Source: Desulfuromonadales bacterium
GTDB lineage: Bacteria; Desulfobacterota; Desulfuromonadia; Desulfuromonadales; JAGXHI01
Direction: 5' to 3'
NCBI GenBank assembly: GCA_024636295.1
Contig: JAGXHI010000056.1
Coordinates: 79,102-143,101, forward strand
Length of the DNA: 64,000 nt
Position numbers and translations under genes: made by a program. Positions within the stretch are counted from its first letter, which is position 1. Every line of letters starts with the position of its first letter. The notes beneath the pieces are model-generated. The model saw nothing but the letters and a program-made list of their open reading frames with translations. It had not been told where the DNA came from and ran no database searches. Below are positions 1 to 9,734 of the stretch, one piece after another.

Positions 1-1
1 G

Positions 2-1207
2 CGCGCTCCCTTCACGGGAACGGAACTCAAAAACAAGACCCTGGGCATCGTCGGACTGGGAAAAGTTGGCGGAAGAGTCGCATTGCGTGCAAAGGCCTTC
101 GAAATGGAGGTATTGGCCTACGACCCTTACATCGCCGAGAAGCGCGCCGAAGATCTGGGCGTCAGGCTGGCGCCCCTGGAGGACATCATCCGGTTCTCGG
201 ATGTCATCTCGGTTCATACGCCCCTGAACGAAGAGACGCGGGACATGATCCGGGCGGAACATTTCCAGGGGATGAAAGGTGGCGTGTTGATCGTCAACTG
301 CGCCCGCGGCGGCATCATCAACGAAGATGCCATGCTGCAGGCTCTTGAGAGCGGCAAGGCGGCCGGAGCCGCTTTCGATGTCTTTACCGAGGAGCCCCCC
401 CGTTCGGAAATCCTGCGAAAACTGATCGAGCATCCCCGCATGGTGGTCACTCCCCATCTGGGAGCCAACACTTTCGAGGCCCAGAAGAACGTGGCCATCG
501 ATGTCAGCCGGGAGATCGTGAATTATCTGGATGGAAAGCCCCTGGAGAACGCGGTGAACATTCCCAGGTTCGATCCCGATCTGATGGAGCACATGCGGCC
601 TTTTATGGGTCTGGTGGAAAAAATCGGCGATCTCATCTCCCAGATCGCCCCCCCCAATCCCAGGAAGGTCATTTTCTGCTACAACGGGAATCTGGCCCGC
701 TACGATTGTGCGCCCCTGACCGTGGCCGGAATGGCTGCCCTGCTCAATCGCCACACGGAGCAGGAAGTCAACATGGTTAATGCGCGGCTCGTCGCCCGCA
801 ACATGGGGATCGTCGTGGAAGAGGTGCGTACGACCGAATCGGAGTCGTTCTCAAACCTGATTACGGTCATCCTCGAGACCCCCGAGGGACGCCGCCTTAT
901 CGCGGGGACCCTGTTCGAGGGCATCCCCAAGATTGTTAAAATGCGTGATTTCCTGACGGACTTCACTCCAGAGGAGCACATGTTGATCACCACCTACGAG
1001 GACAGGCCCGGTCTGATCGGAAAGATCGGCACCATTCTCGGCGAAGCCGGGATCAACATCGGCTTCATGAACCTGGGCCGGCGATCCAAGGCGGGCGAAG
1101 CGATGGTCGTTCTTTCCCTCGATTCACCCGCCGATGAAGAGACGATCGAAAAAATCGCCTCTTCCATCGGGGCAGACTTCATTCAGGCCGTGCAGATGAA
1201 AGCCTGA
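2..1207 (+). CDS. serA: D-3-phosphoglycerate dehydrogenase, 5'-truncated by the window edge
   Basis: The reading frame is open from base 2, so the true start lies upstream. The visible part begins just before the NAD-binding loop (GLGKVGGRV). The substrate-binding/dehydrogenase domain follows, with the NCARGGIINE and TPHLGANTFEAQ segments typical of the 2-hydroxyacid dehydrogenase family. Next come the intervening domain and a C-terminal ACT domain (about the last 75 residues, starting near LITTYEDRPGLIGKIG). This is the long, ACT-containing SerA, which oxidises 3-phosphoglycerate in the first step of serine synthesis. The ACT domain suggests serine feedback control. About 400 of the usual ~530 residues are present. 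The family call is secure; only the N-terminus is missing. Confidence 0.93.
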   Translation, partial: RAPFTGTELKNKTLGIVGLGKVGGRVALRAKAFEMEVLAYDPYIAEKRAEDLGVRLAPLEDIIRFSDVISVHTPLNEETRDMIRAEHFQGMKGGVLIVNCARGGIINEDAMLQALESGKAAGAAFDVFTEEPPRSEILRKLIEHPRMVVTPHLGANTFEAQKNVAIDVSREIVNYLDGKPLENAVNIPRFDPDLMEHMRPFMGLVEKIGDLISQIAPPNPRKVIFCYNGNLARYDCAPLTVAGMAALLNRHTEQEVNMVNARLVARNMGIVVEEVRTTESESFSNLITVILETPEGRRLIAGTLFEGIPKIVKMRDFLTDFTPEEHMLITTYEDRPGLIGKIGTILGEAGINIGFMNLGRRSKAGEAMVVLSLDSPADEETIEKIASSIGADFIQAVQMKA

Positions 1208-1262
1208 GCTGCCGTGGTTCCAGGGGCGGCCAGTCCCAAACTCTCACGCAAGGGAGAAGCGA

Positions 1263-2687
1263 ATGACCCGTGAAAAGCAGCCTTTCTCCACATCCGGATC
1301 GAAATCGCGATCGACCTCCGGCGGAGCGGCCGGTCTCTGTGACCTGAGCCTGTCCGAAGCCTCGAATCTCATCGATCGAAGAGAGATCTCGCCCGTGGAA
1401 CTTACCCTGGCCTGCCTGGAGAGGATCGAGCGCCTGAATCCCCTTCTGAATGCCTTCATCACCGTGGCGAACGAACAGGCCCTGGAGGCTGCCAAGCGTG
1501 CGGAGAGCGAAATTCACTCGGGAGGTCGGCGCGGTCCCCTGCACGGAATTCCCATCGCGCTCAAGGACAACGTGGATACGGCGGGGCTGCTTACGACCGC
1601 CGGAAGTGCAGTTTTTGCCGACCGGACGCCCGAAGAGGACGCCGAGGTCGTCGTCCGGTTGAAGAAGGCCGGGGCCATTCTGCTCGGCAAGCTCAACCTG
1701 CACGAATTCGCTTTCGGCACCACCTCCCTCATCAGTCACCGGGGCGCGGTGGTCAACCCCTGGAACCGGGAGAGGATTGCGGGAGGCTCTTCCGGCGGCT
1801 CCGCCGCAGCCGTTGCCGCGGGACTGTGCTACGGCGCCATCGGGACGGACACGGCGGGATCGATACGGCTGCCCGCCGCCTGCTGCGGGATCGTCGGGTT
1901 CAAGCCGACCCATGGCCTGGTCAGCATCCGGGGAATTATTCCCCTCTCGGTGAGTTTTGATCATGCGGGGCCGATCTGCCGCACGGTTTCGGATGCTGCA
2001 CTGATGCTCCAGGTGCTCGCCGGATACGATCCCGATGATCCCTGCAGCATCGAGGCCACCATTCCCGATTATTCCTCCGCCTTTCATGCGGACCCTCCGG
2101 TGCGGGTCGGCATCGTTCGAAGATACGTTTCATCGGAAGAGGCGCAGCGGTGCATCGCTTCGGCCCATGAGGCGCTCGGGTCCCGGGGGACGACCTTTTG
2201 TGATGTTCACCTGCCGGAGATTCCAGGAAATTTCTGGAAGGTTTTTGATGCGGAGGTATACGCCTTCCACGAACCGCATCTGAAGCGGTCCGCGGAAAGC
2301 TACGATCCCGCTACCCGGGAAAAAGCCGAGAGATGTCGTGGCGTCACCCGTGATGAGTATGAAGAAGGGCGCGCTCTGGTGGGTCGGCTGCGAAGGGAGA
2401 TTACAGACGTTTTTTCGGACGTCGATCTCCTGCTTACCCCTACAATTCCCGCCGCCGTTCCGAAGGTCGTAGACAGCAGCGATCCCGTGGCCCTTTCTAC
2501 CGCCATGACCAGGCCCTTCAACGTCTTTGGCCTGCCTGCGATAAGTGTTCCCTGTGGATTCTCGGAAGATGAAACGCCGCTGGGCCTCCAGATCGTAGGG
2601 CCCCGCCTAGGCGAGCTTCAGGTTCTGTCCCTTGCCCATCGTTACGAGCAGGCGGCAGGCTGGCACAGCAAGCGGCCGCCTCTCTGA
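1263..2687 (+). CDS. amidase-signature family hydrolase
   Basis: The 474-residue protein has the amidase signature: catalytic Lys in GIPIALKDN, the Gly/Ser loop GGSSGGSAAA and the nucleophile loop TDTAGSIRLPAA. These give the Ser-cisSer-Lys triad. It hydrolyses a C-N amide bond, but the substrate cannot be read from sequence. It resembles GatA, yet the loop reads DTAGSIRLPA rather than the DTGGSIRQPA usual in GatA and no gatB or gatC is beside it. A stand-alone amidase is therefore preferred over a tRNA amidotransferase subunit. The ATG at 1263 follows an AAGGGAGAA ribosome site. It lies 55 bp after serA on the same strand and may be cotranscribed. Confidence 0.85.
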   Translation: MTREKQPFSTSGSKSRSTSGGAAGLCDLSLSEASNLIDRREISPVELTLACLERIERLNPLLNAFITVANEQALEAAKRAESEIHSGGRRGPLHGIPIALKDNVDTAGLLTTAGSAVFADRTPEEDAEVVVRLKKAGAILLGKLNLHEFAFGTTSLISHRGAVVNPWNRERIAGGSSGGSAAAVAAGLCYGAIGTDTAGSIRLPAACCGIVGFKPTHGLVSIRGIIPLSVSFDHAGPICRTVSDAALMLQVLAGYDPDDPCSIEATIPDYSSAFHADPPVRVGIVRRYVSSEEAQRCIASAHEALGSRGTTFCDVHLPEIPGNFWKVFDAEVYAFHEPHLKRSAESYDPATREKAERCRGVTRDEYEEGRALVGRLRREITDVFSDVDLLLTPTIPAAVPKVVDSSDPVALSTAMTRPFNVFGLPAISVPCGFSEDETPLGLQIVGPRLGELQVLSLAHRYEQAAGWHSKRPPL

Positions 2688-2721
2688 GCAAAGAGGAAAC
2701 CCTCCACGGCTTCCGTAAAAT

Positions 2722-2760
2722 AAAAAAGCGGGGCATTCTTATGAGAAGCCCCGCTTTTTT
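2722..2760. terminator. bidirectional intrinsic terminator
   Basis: A perfect inverted repeat: A6 plus GCGGGGC (2722-2734) pairs with GCCCCGC plus T6 (2748-2760) across a 13-nt loop. It has a T-tract on either strand. It sits between the convergent amidase gene and mqnD and can end both transcripts. Confidence 0.9.
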
Positions 2761-2779
2761 CGAAAAAGGGTGGGAAGAG

Positions 2780-3616
2780 TCAGTCCGCAAAAAGCGGCAG
2801 GTCGCAGGGGGGGATGATTCCCCTTTCTTCGGCCCGGGAGAAGAGTTCCCGCACGGCCTTTTCTCCCTCCTCTCCCAGGTCGAGGGAGAAGTCGTTGACA
2901 TAAAGGCCTATGTGCTGATCGATGACGTCCTCAGCCATTTCCTGGGCATGAGCCCTGATGTAGTTTTTGGGCTCCGCAGGATGGACGAAGGCATATTCGA
3001 GACTCCGGCGAACGGCATCGTCGACGGCGGAAATCATTTCGGACCCCAGGTCCCGCCGGGCGAGAATGCCCCCCAGTGGAATGGGCAGCCCGCTCTCCTC
3101 TTCCCACCATTCGCCGAGGTCCCGCACCTTTTCCAATCCATACTGCGGATAGGTAAAACGGGACTCGTGGATGATCACCCCGGCCTCGGCCTCTCCACTT
3201 CGCACCGCCTCCATGATCCGGTCGAAGGGCAGAAGAAGCAGATTTTCATAACCCGTCCTGTAAAGTTGAAGCAGAAGGTTGGCCGTGGTCAGCCTGCCCG
3301 GCACGGCAATGCGTCTTCCCCGGAGGGATTCCATAGTCGTCGGTTTCGCGGCCACAACCAGCGGGCCGCAACCGCGACCGAGTGCGCCTCCGCTGTGCAG
3401 AAGCGCATAATCTCCGCGCAAGTGACCGAGGGCATGATAGGAAATTTTCGTCAGGTCCAGAATCCCTTTCAGTGCCAGGCCGTTGAGGGTTTCAACGTCC
3501 TCCAGTTGCTCACGCACCTGGAAACCGGGTGATGGAATGCGGCCGTGGACCAGGGCATAAAAAACAAAGGTGTCGTTGGGACAGGGGGAATATCCAAGGG
3601 TGAGAGAAGGCTTCAT
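2780..3616 (-). CDS. mqnD: 1,4-dihydroxy-6-naphthoate synthase (menaquinone, futalosine route)
   Basis: 278 residues of periplasmic-binding-protein-like fold, opening with LGYSPCPNDTFVFYAL, a hallmark of MqnD. The GGALGRGCGPLVVA and RIAVPGRLTTANLLLQLY segments also match the family. MqnD converts cyclic dehypoxanthinylfutalosine to 1,4-dihydroxy-6-naphthoate. Its start overlaps the stop of mqnB by 4 nt (ATGA), so the two are translationally coupled. The pair shows that menaquinone is made by the futalosine route. mqnA, mqnC and mqnE are not in the window. Confidence 0.93.
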   Translation of the reverse strand: MKPSLTLGYSPCPNDTFVFYALVHGRIPSPGFQVREQLEDVETLNGLALKGILDLTKISYHALGHLRGDYALLHSGGALGRGCGPLVVAAKPTTMESLRGRRIAVPGRLTTANLLLQLYRTGYENLLLLPFDRIMEAVRSGEAEAGVIIHESRFTYPQYGLEKVRDLGEWWEEESGLPIPLGGILARRDLGSEMISAVDDAVRRSLEYAFVHPAEPKNYIRAHAQEMAEDVIDQHIGLYVNDFSLDLGEEGEKAVRELFSRAEERGIIPPCDLPLFAD

Positions 3617-4359
3617 GCGCGATCCTGAAAGTCATTCCGGTACGCGAGAAAATCCATAACGGCTCGCTGTGCTATTCGGGCGGCGCCGACAAGATCCCAA
3701 TGGCGGAGGTCGCGATCTTCCACAAGATTGGAGATGCCGCGGATTTCGAGGAAGGGAACGTTGTACAAAAGACAGATCTGAGCAACCGCGGCGCCTTCCA
3801 TGTTTTCGCAGATACCTCCGGTGCGTAGGGCCATTTCCCGTCCCGATCTGTCGGTCCCGGAGCAGGAGGAGACCGTCACGAACGATCCGATGTTCAATGT
3901 GCGTCCGGTTTCCGCGGCGGTCTGTCGCAATGAATCGGCTGCCTGATCAAGGAGTCTTGAATCGACGGGAAAACGGTTGAAATAACTATTGTTCCGGACC
4001 TGGACAAGGGGAAATCCGATTTCCTCCATGTCCCGGAACCCTGCTGGGGTGATAACACCCTCGTCGCCGTAGATCTCCTCATTCGCCAGGGCCAGATCCC
4101 CTGTAGCCAACCCGCTTTCTGGATAAGAGCCTCCGCACCCGGCCACCAGGACCAGCGAGGGACGAAAGCGCTCGAGCAGTGAGGTGGCCGCAGCGGCGGC
4201 ATTCGCTTTGCCTACCCCCCCGTGGAGAAGAAGAATTTCGCCCCCGGAAAGATTTCCTCTGAAAAGATCCCTGTGGCCACAGGACTGAACGGCGCAGGGC
4301 GAGAGCCTGCAGCGGAGCAGATCGGTTTCAAGGGGAACGGCTGAGATAATGGCAATCAT
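3613..4359 (-). CDS. mqnB: futalosine hydrolase
   Basis: A 248-residue nucleoside phosphorylase-fold protein that starts MIAIISAVPLE and carries the nucleosidase signature ENMEGAAVAQ near residue 185, including the base-contacting Glu pair. It removes hypoxanthine from futalosine. MTA/SAH nucleosidase has the same fold, but the overlap with mqnD makes MqnB the best call. It is the first gene of the mqnBD unit. The preceding gene on this strand is separated from it by a terminator-like hairpin. Confidence 0.9.
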   Translation of the reverse strand: MIAIISAVPLETDLLRCRLSPCAVQSCGHRDLFRGNLSGGEILLLHGGVGKANAAAAATSLLERFRPSLVLVAGCGGSYPESGLATGDLALANEEIYGDEGVITPAGFRDMEEIGFPLVQVRNNSYFNRFPVDSRLLDQAADSLRQTAAETGRTLNIGSFVTVSSCSGTDRSGREMALRTGGICENMEGAAVAQICLLYNVPFLEIRGISNLVEDRDLRHWDLVGAARIAQRAVMDFLAYRNDFQDRA

Positions 4360-4370
4360 ATTTTTTGCGG

Positions 4371-4418
4371 AAAAGAAAAAGGTTCGAGGAAAGCAAGAAA
4401 GTACTTTAACCTCGAACC
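4371..4418 (-). terminator. intrinsic terminator behind the 360-residue gene
   Basis: GGTTCGAGG (4381-4389) and CCTCGAACC (4410-4418) form a 9-bp stem. Read on the minus strand it is followed by a T-rich tract (T5-C-T4). It lies between the unrecognised gene and mqnB and would end transcription of the former. Confidence 0.7.
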
Positions 4419-4527
4419 TCGGACCGCGCCAGGGGCCGCTGAAAACATCCCGTTTGCGGCGCTGCCCTCGTTGCTTTCAATGCATTTTCCGGAGATTCCG
4501 GCGTCTTCCAATCTTCCCTATGCTCTG

Positions 4528-4575
4528 CCCTGAAAAAAGATGTCGTAACATCGCCGTGCGGACTTTTTGCGACAC
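4528..4575 (-). repeat. dispersed intergenic repeat, copy 1
   Basis: On the minus strand this reads GTCGCAAAAAGTCCGC, then a variable stretch, then TTTTTTCAGG. The same order of blocks is seen at 25208-25251 and, more degenerate, at 61873-61925. It lies just past the stop of the minus-strand gene at 4579. Confidence 0.6.
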
Positions 4576-4578
4576 AAT

Positions 4579-5661
4579 TCAAGGTTTGAACCAGCCCTGT
4601 CGGATCAGATCCCGCCTGAGACAGACGCCCTGGTTGCGGATCACGCCCCGGTACCAGAAACGCTCCTCCCTCTCCGATATCTTGCCGGGCATATCGAGTC
4701 GCTTTCGATGGTCAACCAGGATCTGGCGAAAGCGACCATCGGCTTCTCGAACTATATCGAGGAGCTTGGCGGAAAGGTGTTCGGGAACATTTTCGATCAC
4801 ATACTGGATCATGTCCCGGAGTTGAAGGCCGAGCCGGTATTCCCAGAGATCTCCCTCGAAAGCCGCTTCGCATTCATTGACAAAATCATTCCAGTCCAGA
4901 AGCAGACTTCCGAAGTCATCCTCCAGGAATTCATGGAATTCCAGATTCTGCCGAAGAAGGTCCTCTATGAGATCCTGTTCCCTTTTGGAGAGAAAAAAAG
5001 ACAGATTTTCTTCTATGGGATACATATCCAGGTGCTCGATCAGTTCGTTGCAGAACTGGACATAGTCGAGCTCCATTTCGCTCATTGAGGCGAAGGGCTC
5101 AGGCAGGGCGTTTCGATGGTGACACTGCAGGGAAAAATGATCGTGGTGCATGTCGGTGGGAAGAAGCAGCCGGGGCCGGTACGGAACTCCATTTTCAGCC
5201 AGAAAATTCATCACCCGCAGATGATTTCCGGTAAAGAAGGTGAGCACCTTTTCTTCCGAGTAGAAGACTTCCAGGCCCTCTCGGTTATTGGCCAGCCCAA
5301 AGCCGACGAATCCGTCATGAATCAGCCTCGGCAAATAGCTCTCTATAATTTCTAGAATTTCGGTGGTCTGCAGATAGGGCGAATAACAGACCGTCGGGAC
5401 CAGGCCGTCGCCCACGTTCTTCTCCCCCGCATCTTCCTCCTGGTAGAACTCAAGAATAAAGAAGGTCTCCTCCGGGAGATGTCTGGCGAAGGAGCAAAAG
5501 AGTTCGGCGACTTTGGCAACGCCGGCCACCACCGAGATTCGAAAGGAGTCGGAGGAATTTTCCAGCGGGGAATAGTTGTAACCTTCCTTGAGCCGCAGTT
5601 TCCTGGCGGGGAATGTCTGCGGCCGCAGGCGCAGGCCCAGCGGACAATCAAATTCTTTCAT
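4579..5661 (-). CDS. unrecognised 360-residue protein
   Basis: I do not recognise a family. The protein is acidic, with no signal peptide, membrane segment or metal-binding cluster that I can see. The first half contains hydrophobic strands (FRISVVAGVAKVAELFCSFA, ETFFILEFYQEE). The second half is rich in charged helices (PIEENLSFFLSKREQDLIEDLL). The start codon overlaps a low-GC stretch, and the ribosome site is weak. Length, codon use and an upstream non-coding gap argue for a real gene. It is a single-gene unit with its own terminator. No function is proposed. Confidence 0.7.
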   Translation of the reverse strand: MKEFDCPLGLRLRPQTFPARKLRLKEGYNYSPLENSSDSFRISVVAGVAKVAELFCSFARHLPEETFFILEFYQEEDAGEKNVGDGLVPTVCYSPYLQTTEILEIIESYLPRLIHDGFVGFGLANNREGLEVFYSEEKVLTFFTGNHLRVMNFLAENGVPYRPRLLLPTDMHHDHFSLQCHHRNALPEPFASMSEMELDYVQFCNELIEHLDMYPIEENLSFFLSKREQDLIEDLLRQNLEFHEFLEDDFGSLLLDWNDFVNECEAAFEGDLWEYRLGLQLRDMIQYVIENVPEHLSAKLLDIVREADGRFRQILVDHRKRLDMPGKISEREERFWYRGVIRNQGVCLRRDLIRQGWFKP

Positions 5662-5980
5662 GAAAAAACAATCTTTCTAAAGAACCGGCAGAAAGGAACG
5701 CAGCCGTTGCCGGCCAGAGAGGGAATCAGGTAGTAAACTAGAGGAAGCGGCTGAAAAAGTCAATACAGGACTCCACTGAAGTGCCTTGAAGATATCGAGT
5801 TTTTTTGATGGTCTTTCCGAGGCGGTTTCCGGCGGATTGTCGCCAGTCGTTAAATTTAAATAAAAAATTTTTATCTGCAGTAAAACTTCAGGTTGACAAG
5901 TTAAGGGGATTTGGATATATCAGCTGGAATAAAACTTTTTTTCATTTTTTGCTCGTTGAGGAATTTGGATTTAAAAACGC
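5662..5980. other. 319-bp intergenic region between divergent genes
   Basis: This AT-rich region separates the 360-residue gene (minus) from the XRE-cupin regulator (plus). It contains one good sigma-70 promoter toward the plus strand (listed separately). I see no small gene or structured RNA in it. Confidence 0.6.
5893..5921 (+). promoter_or_regulatory. sigma-70 promoter of the XRE-cupin gene
   Basis: TTGACA (5893-5898) is followed after 17 bp by TATATC (5916-5921). The start codon is 60 bp downstream. Confidence 0.65.
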
Positions 5981-6541
5981 ATGGATTACAATATCGGGGC
6001 GAAGATAAAGATTCTGCGCAAATCCCGCAAGCTGACGCTTCAGGATGTGGCGAGGGAAACGGGGTTTTCTCCGGCGCTGATTTCACAGATCGAAAACAAC
6101 AACGTTTCACCTCCGATCGCCACGCTCTCGAAAATTGCCCGTTTTTTCAATGTCAAAATGGGCCACTTTTTCGAAGAGGAAGAAGAGGAGCGAAAATATG
6201 AAGTGGTGCGCAGGACCGAGAGGCGGGTGATCAGTCAGGTGATCTCCAAAATCGGCACGGGGCATGGCTATACGTATGAAGCCCTCTCTTTTCGCAAGCG
6301 AAACAAGAAAATGGAGCCCTTTCTTCTGACGGTTTCGGAAAGAGCCGCGGAGGAGACCCTGTACAATCACGAGGGGGAAGAATTTCTGATCATTCTGAAA
6401 GGCAGGGCGGAGATTATTCTCGACCAGGAACGTCTGATTCTGGAGGAAGGAGATGCCGTCTATTTCGACTCATCGTTGAAGCACCGGCTTCTTTCCGGGG
6501 GAGATTCGGAAGTCCAGGTTCTTGCCGTCGTCACCCGATGA
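5981..6541 (+). CDS. XRE-family transcriptional regulator with C-terminal cupin domain
   Basis: 186 residues. Residues ~5-60 form an XRE helix-turn-helix ([33 protein letters not shown]). Residues ~110-180 form a small cupin barrel ([34 protein letters not shown]) that would bind a small ligand. Such proteins usually sense a metabolite and regulate adjacent catabolic genes. It lies 49 bp upstream of the carboxyltransferase start, so it probably controls, and may be cotranscribed with, the acyl-CoA carboxylase genes. The ligand is unknown; a CoA-pathway intermediate is an inference from position. Confidence 0.88.
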   Translation: MDYNIGAKIKILRKSRKLTLQDVARETGFSPALISQIENNNVSPPIATLSKIARFFNVKMGHFFEEEEEERKYEVVRRTERRVISQVISKIGTGHGYTYEALSFRKRNKKMEPFLLTVSERAAEETLYNHEGEEFLIILKGRAEIILDQERLILEEGDAVYFDSSLKHRLLSGGDSEVQVLAVVTR

Positions 6542-6590
6542 GGTGATTGTTCGGCTCTCAAACAGAAAAAGAAATGAGGAGTCAGGTCGA

Positions 6591-8141
6591 ATGACCATCG
6601 AGGAAAAGCTTCAGGAGCTCAAAAGGCGCAATGCGGAGGCCGAGCAGGGGGGCGGAGCGACACGCATTGAAAAGCAGCACGAGTCCGGAAAACTGACCGC
6701 TCGCGAGCGTATCGACGTTCTGCTGGACGAAGGATCTTTTCAGGAGATCGACAAATTCGTTGTGCACCGCTGCACCAACTTCGGTCTGGAGAAGCAGCAG
6801 ATCCTCGGAGACGGTGTGGTCACGGGCTACGGCGCCATAGACGGTCGTCTCGTCTATGTTTTTGCCCAGGATTTCACGGTATTTGGCGGCTCCCTCTCCA
6901 AGGCCTACGCGGAGAAGATCTGCAAAATCATGGACATGGCTTTAAAAATGGGTGCTCCGGTGATCGGCCTGAACGATTCGGGCGGTGCACGCATCCAGGA
7001 CGGGGTTCAGTCTCTGGCCGGATACGCGGACATTTTCCTTCGCAACGTCATGGCTTCGGGCGTGGTGCCCCAGATATCGGCCATCATGGGTCCCTGTGCC
7101 GGAGGCGCCGTTTATTCCCCGGCGATTACCGATTTCATCTTCATGGTCCGCGAAACCTCCTACATGTTCATTACCGGTCCGGAGGTGATCAAGACCGTCA
7201 GCGGCGAAGAGATCACCAAAGACGAACTCGGCGGCGCCATGACCCACAATGAAACCTCAGGGGTGGCACACTGGGCGGCGGGCGATGATGAGGAATGCCT
7301 GCTGCTGATTCGGGAACTTTTCTCTTTCCTGCCACTCAACAATCAGGAAGATCCACCGATCCGGACCTGCACCGACGATCCCAACCGCTGCGATTCTTCA
7401 CTGAAGACCCTGGTGCCGGATAAACCCAACGTTCCTTACGACATGAAGGAGCTCATTCAGGCCGTGGTGGACGACAATTATTTCCTGGAGGTTCACGAAC
7501 ACTACGCCAGGAACATCCTCGTCGGTTTCGCCCGCCTGAACGGACGATCTGTTGGCCTGGTCGCCAATCAGCCCAGTTTTCTGGCCGGAGCCCTGGATGT
7601 GGATTCCTCACTCAAAGGGGCCCGCTTCGTTCGGTTCTGCGACGCCTTCAACATCCCGCTGATCGTATTCGAGGACGTGCCCGGTTTCATGCCGGGCGTG
7701 CAGCAGGAGCTCACGGGCATTATCAAGCATGGCGCCAAACTGCTATATGCCATGGCGGAAGCCACCGTGCCCAAAATTACGGTGATCACCCGAAAGGCGT
7801 ACGGTGGGGCCTACTGCGTTATGAACTCCAAGCACATCCGCAGCGACTACAATCTGGCCTTTCCCACCGCCGAAATTGCGGTCATGGGCCCGGAAGGGGC
7901 TGTCAATATCATTCACCGCAGTGAAATGGCCGAGGCCGAAAATCCGGAGGAAACCCGCAGAAAACTGGTGGAGGATTACCGCAGGAAATTCGCCAATCCT
8001 TATGATGCGGCGCAGCTCGGCTATATCGATGAGGTGATCGATCCGGTGGAAACCCGGCCCAAGCTCATTCGCGCCCTGGAGATGACCCGGAACAAGCGGG
8101 ATAGCAACCCACCGAAGAAACATGGCAATATTCCGCTATAA
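6591..8141 (+). CDS. acyl-CoA (propionyl-CoA) carboxylase, carboxyltransferase subunit
   Basis: 516 residues from the ATG at 6591, which has GAGGAGTC upstream. A start at 6522 would overlap the regulator. It is a full crotonase-type carboxyltransferase of the PccB/MmdA group: N-terminal half with [19 protein letters not shown] and [16 protein letters not shown]-terminal half with [13 protein letters not shown] and [11 protein letters not shown]. It moves a carboxyl group from biotin to acyl-CoA, giving methylmalonyl-CoA if the substrate is propionyl-CoA. The adjacent biotin carboxylase and carrier genes argue for an ATP-dependent carboxylase rather than the sodium-pumping decarboxylase or a transcarboxylase. 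Exact acyl specificity is inferred from the mutase and epimerase downstream. Confidence 0.9.
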   Translation: MTIEEKLQELKRRNAEAEQGGGATRIEKQHESGKLTARERIDVLLDEGSFQEIDKFVVHRCTNFGLEKQQILGDGVVTGYGAIDGRLVYVFAQDFTVFGGSLSKAYAEKICKIMDMALKMGAPVIGLNDSGGARIQDGVQSLAGYADIFLRNVMASGVVPQISAIMGPCAGGAVYSPAITDFIFMVRETSYMFITGPEVIKTVSGEEITKDELGGAMTHNETSGVAHWAAGDDEECLLLIRELFSFLPLNNQEDPPIRTCTDDPNRCDSSLKTLVPDKPNVPYDMKELIQAVVDDNYFLEVHEHYARNILVGFARLNGRSVGLVANQPSFLAGALDVDSSLKGARFVRFCDAFNIPLIVFEDVPGFMPGVQQELTGIIKHGAKLLYAMAEATVPKITVITRKAYGGAYCVMNSKHIRSDYNLAFPTAEIAVMGPEGAVNIIHRSEMAEAENPEETRRKLVEDYRRKFANPYDAAQLGYIDEVIDPVETRPKLIRALEMTRNKRDSNPPKKHGNIPL

Positions 8142-8210
8142 AAAGGCTTCTGCCCTGCAGAAATACGGTCCCGGAGTCCGCGGCTGTGCGTGGCAAGCAA
8201 GGAGATTCAG

Positions 8211-9725
8211 ATGTTCAAGAAAATACTGATTGCCAACCGCGGCGAAATCGCCGTGCGGGTGATCCGGGCTTGCCGCGAACTCGGCATCGGCACCGTCGCT
8301 GTATATTCCGAAGCGGACCGCTCGGCCCTTCATGTCCGGGTTGCCGATGAGGCCTGGTGCATCGGGCCCCCGCCTGCCGGTGAGTCCTACCTGCGGATGG
8401 ACAAAATACTTGAGGTCGCCCGGAAAACAGAGGCCGAGGGTATTCACCCAGGCTACGGTTTTCTGGCCGAAAATGCCGAATTCGCCGAACGCTGCGCCCA
8501 GGAAGGCATCACCTTCATCGGTCCCAATCCCCGCGCCATTCGGCTCATGGGCAACAAGACGACCTCCCGTGCGGCGGTCGCGGAAATGGACGTTCCCCTC
8601 GTGCCGGGAATGAAGGAGAACCTGATCGACGAGGAACATGCCCAAAAATGGGCGGAAGAGATCGGTTTTCCCCTTATGCTCAAGGCTGCCGCCGGCGGCG
8701 GCGGAAAGGGGATGCGCAAGATTGACGATCCCCGAGAGTTGCTGAACGCTTTTCGTGCGGCCAGGAGCGAGGCGCTCAAATCCTTCGGCGATGACGCCGT
8801 GTATATGGAGAGATATATCGAAAACCCCCGGCACGTGGAAATCCAGGTGCTCGGGGACCGGCACGGAAACATCATCCACGTCGGAGAGCGGGAGTGCTCC
8901 ATTCAGCGCCGACATCAGAAAGTTCTCGAGGAATCTCCCAGTCCCATAGTGGACGAGGAGATGCGCCGCCGCATGGGCGAAGCGGCGATTGCCGCAGCCA
9001 GATCGGTGGATTACGACAGCGCCGGAACCGTCGAATTCATCGTTTCCGGAAAGACGCGGGACTTCTTCTTTCTGGAGATGAATACGCGCCTTCAGGTGGA
9101 GCACCCGGTTACGGAGATGGTCACGGGCATCGACCTCTGCCAGGAGATGATCCGGATCGCCGCCGGGGAGAGGCTCTCCATTGAGCAGAAAGATGTGGTG
9201 ATCCGAGGCCACGCCATTGAATGCCGGGTCTATGCGGAGGATCCCGACAATAATTTCCTTCCCACACCGGGCCGCATCGTGGGTCTGCGGATTCCCGGCG
9301 GGCCGGGTGTCCGGGACGAATCGGGAATGTACGAGGGTTTCGAGGTGCCCATCCATTATGATCCCATGATTTCCAAACTGGTCGTGTGGGGAAAGGATAG
9401 GGAAAGCGCTATCCAGCGCTGCCGGCGCGCCCTTTCCGAATACATCGTCAAGGGCATCAAAACGACCATCCCCTTCCATGCCAGGGTCATGCTCAATGAG
9501 CATTTCATCCGCGGGGAATTCGATACCACCTTCATCGATACCGAATTCCGGGTGGAAGATGCGGCCCGGGAGAAGCCCTTCGAAAAAATCGCTGTTGTAG
9601 CGGCCGCGATCAATGCTTTTCGTATCGATCAGCAGAAGGCAAAGGCCGCAATGGCCGGCGGAGAGACGAGGGCAATGAACCCCTGGAAGATGTCAGGTCG
9701 CACTCGCGCCCTGAATAACCAGTAG
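8211..9725 (+). CDS. biotin carboxylase subunit of acyl-CoA carboxylase
   Basis: 504 residues starting MFKKILIANRGEIAVRVIRACRELG, with AAGGAG placed correctly before the ATG at 8211. ATP-grasp carboxylase features are present: KAAAGGGGKGMRK glycine loop, ERECSIQRRHQKVLEE, EMNTRLQVEHPVTEMVTG. The enzyme carboxylates carrier-bound biotin with ATP and bicarbonate. The C-terminal ~50 residues extend past the usual AccC end and may contact the carboxyltransferase. It lies between the carboxyltransferase and biotin carrier genes, as expected for a three-subunit propionyl-CoA-type carboxylase. Confidence 0.92.
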   Translation: MFKKILIANRGEIAVRVIRACRELGIGTVAVYSEADRSALHVRVADEAWCIGPPPAGESYLRMDKILEVARKTEAEGIHPGYGFLAENAEFAERCAQEGITFIGPNPRAIRLMGNKTTSRAAVAEMDVPLVPGMKENLIDEEHAQKWAEEIGFPLMLKAAAGGGGKGMRKIDDPRELLNAFRAARSEALKSFGDDAVYMERYIENPRHVEIQVLGDRHGNIIHVGERECSIQRRHQKVLEESPSPIVDEEMRRRMGEAAIAAARSVDYDSAGTVEFIVSGKTRDFFFLEMNTRLQVEHPVTEMVTGIDLCQEMIRIAAGERLSIEQKDVVIRGHAIECRVYAEDPDNNFLPTPGRIVGLRIPGGPGVRDESGMYEGFEVPIHYDPMISKLVVWGKDRESAIQRCRRALSEYIVKGIKTTIPFHARVMLNEHFIRGEFDTTFIDTEFRVEDAAREKPFEKIAVVAAAINAFRIDQQKAKAAMAGGETRAMNPWKMSGRTRALNNQ

Positions 9726-9734
9726 GAGAAACCG

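Noticed and set aside
1263..2687. GatA subunit of the tRNA amidotransferase
   Set aside because: No gatB or gatC is adjacent and the nucleophile loop differs from GatA, so a generic amidase is the safer call.
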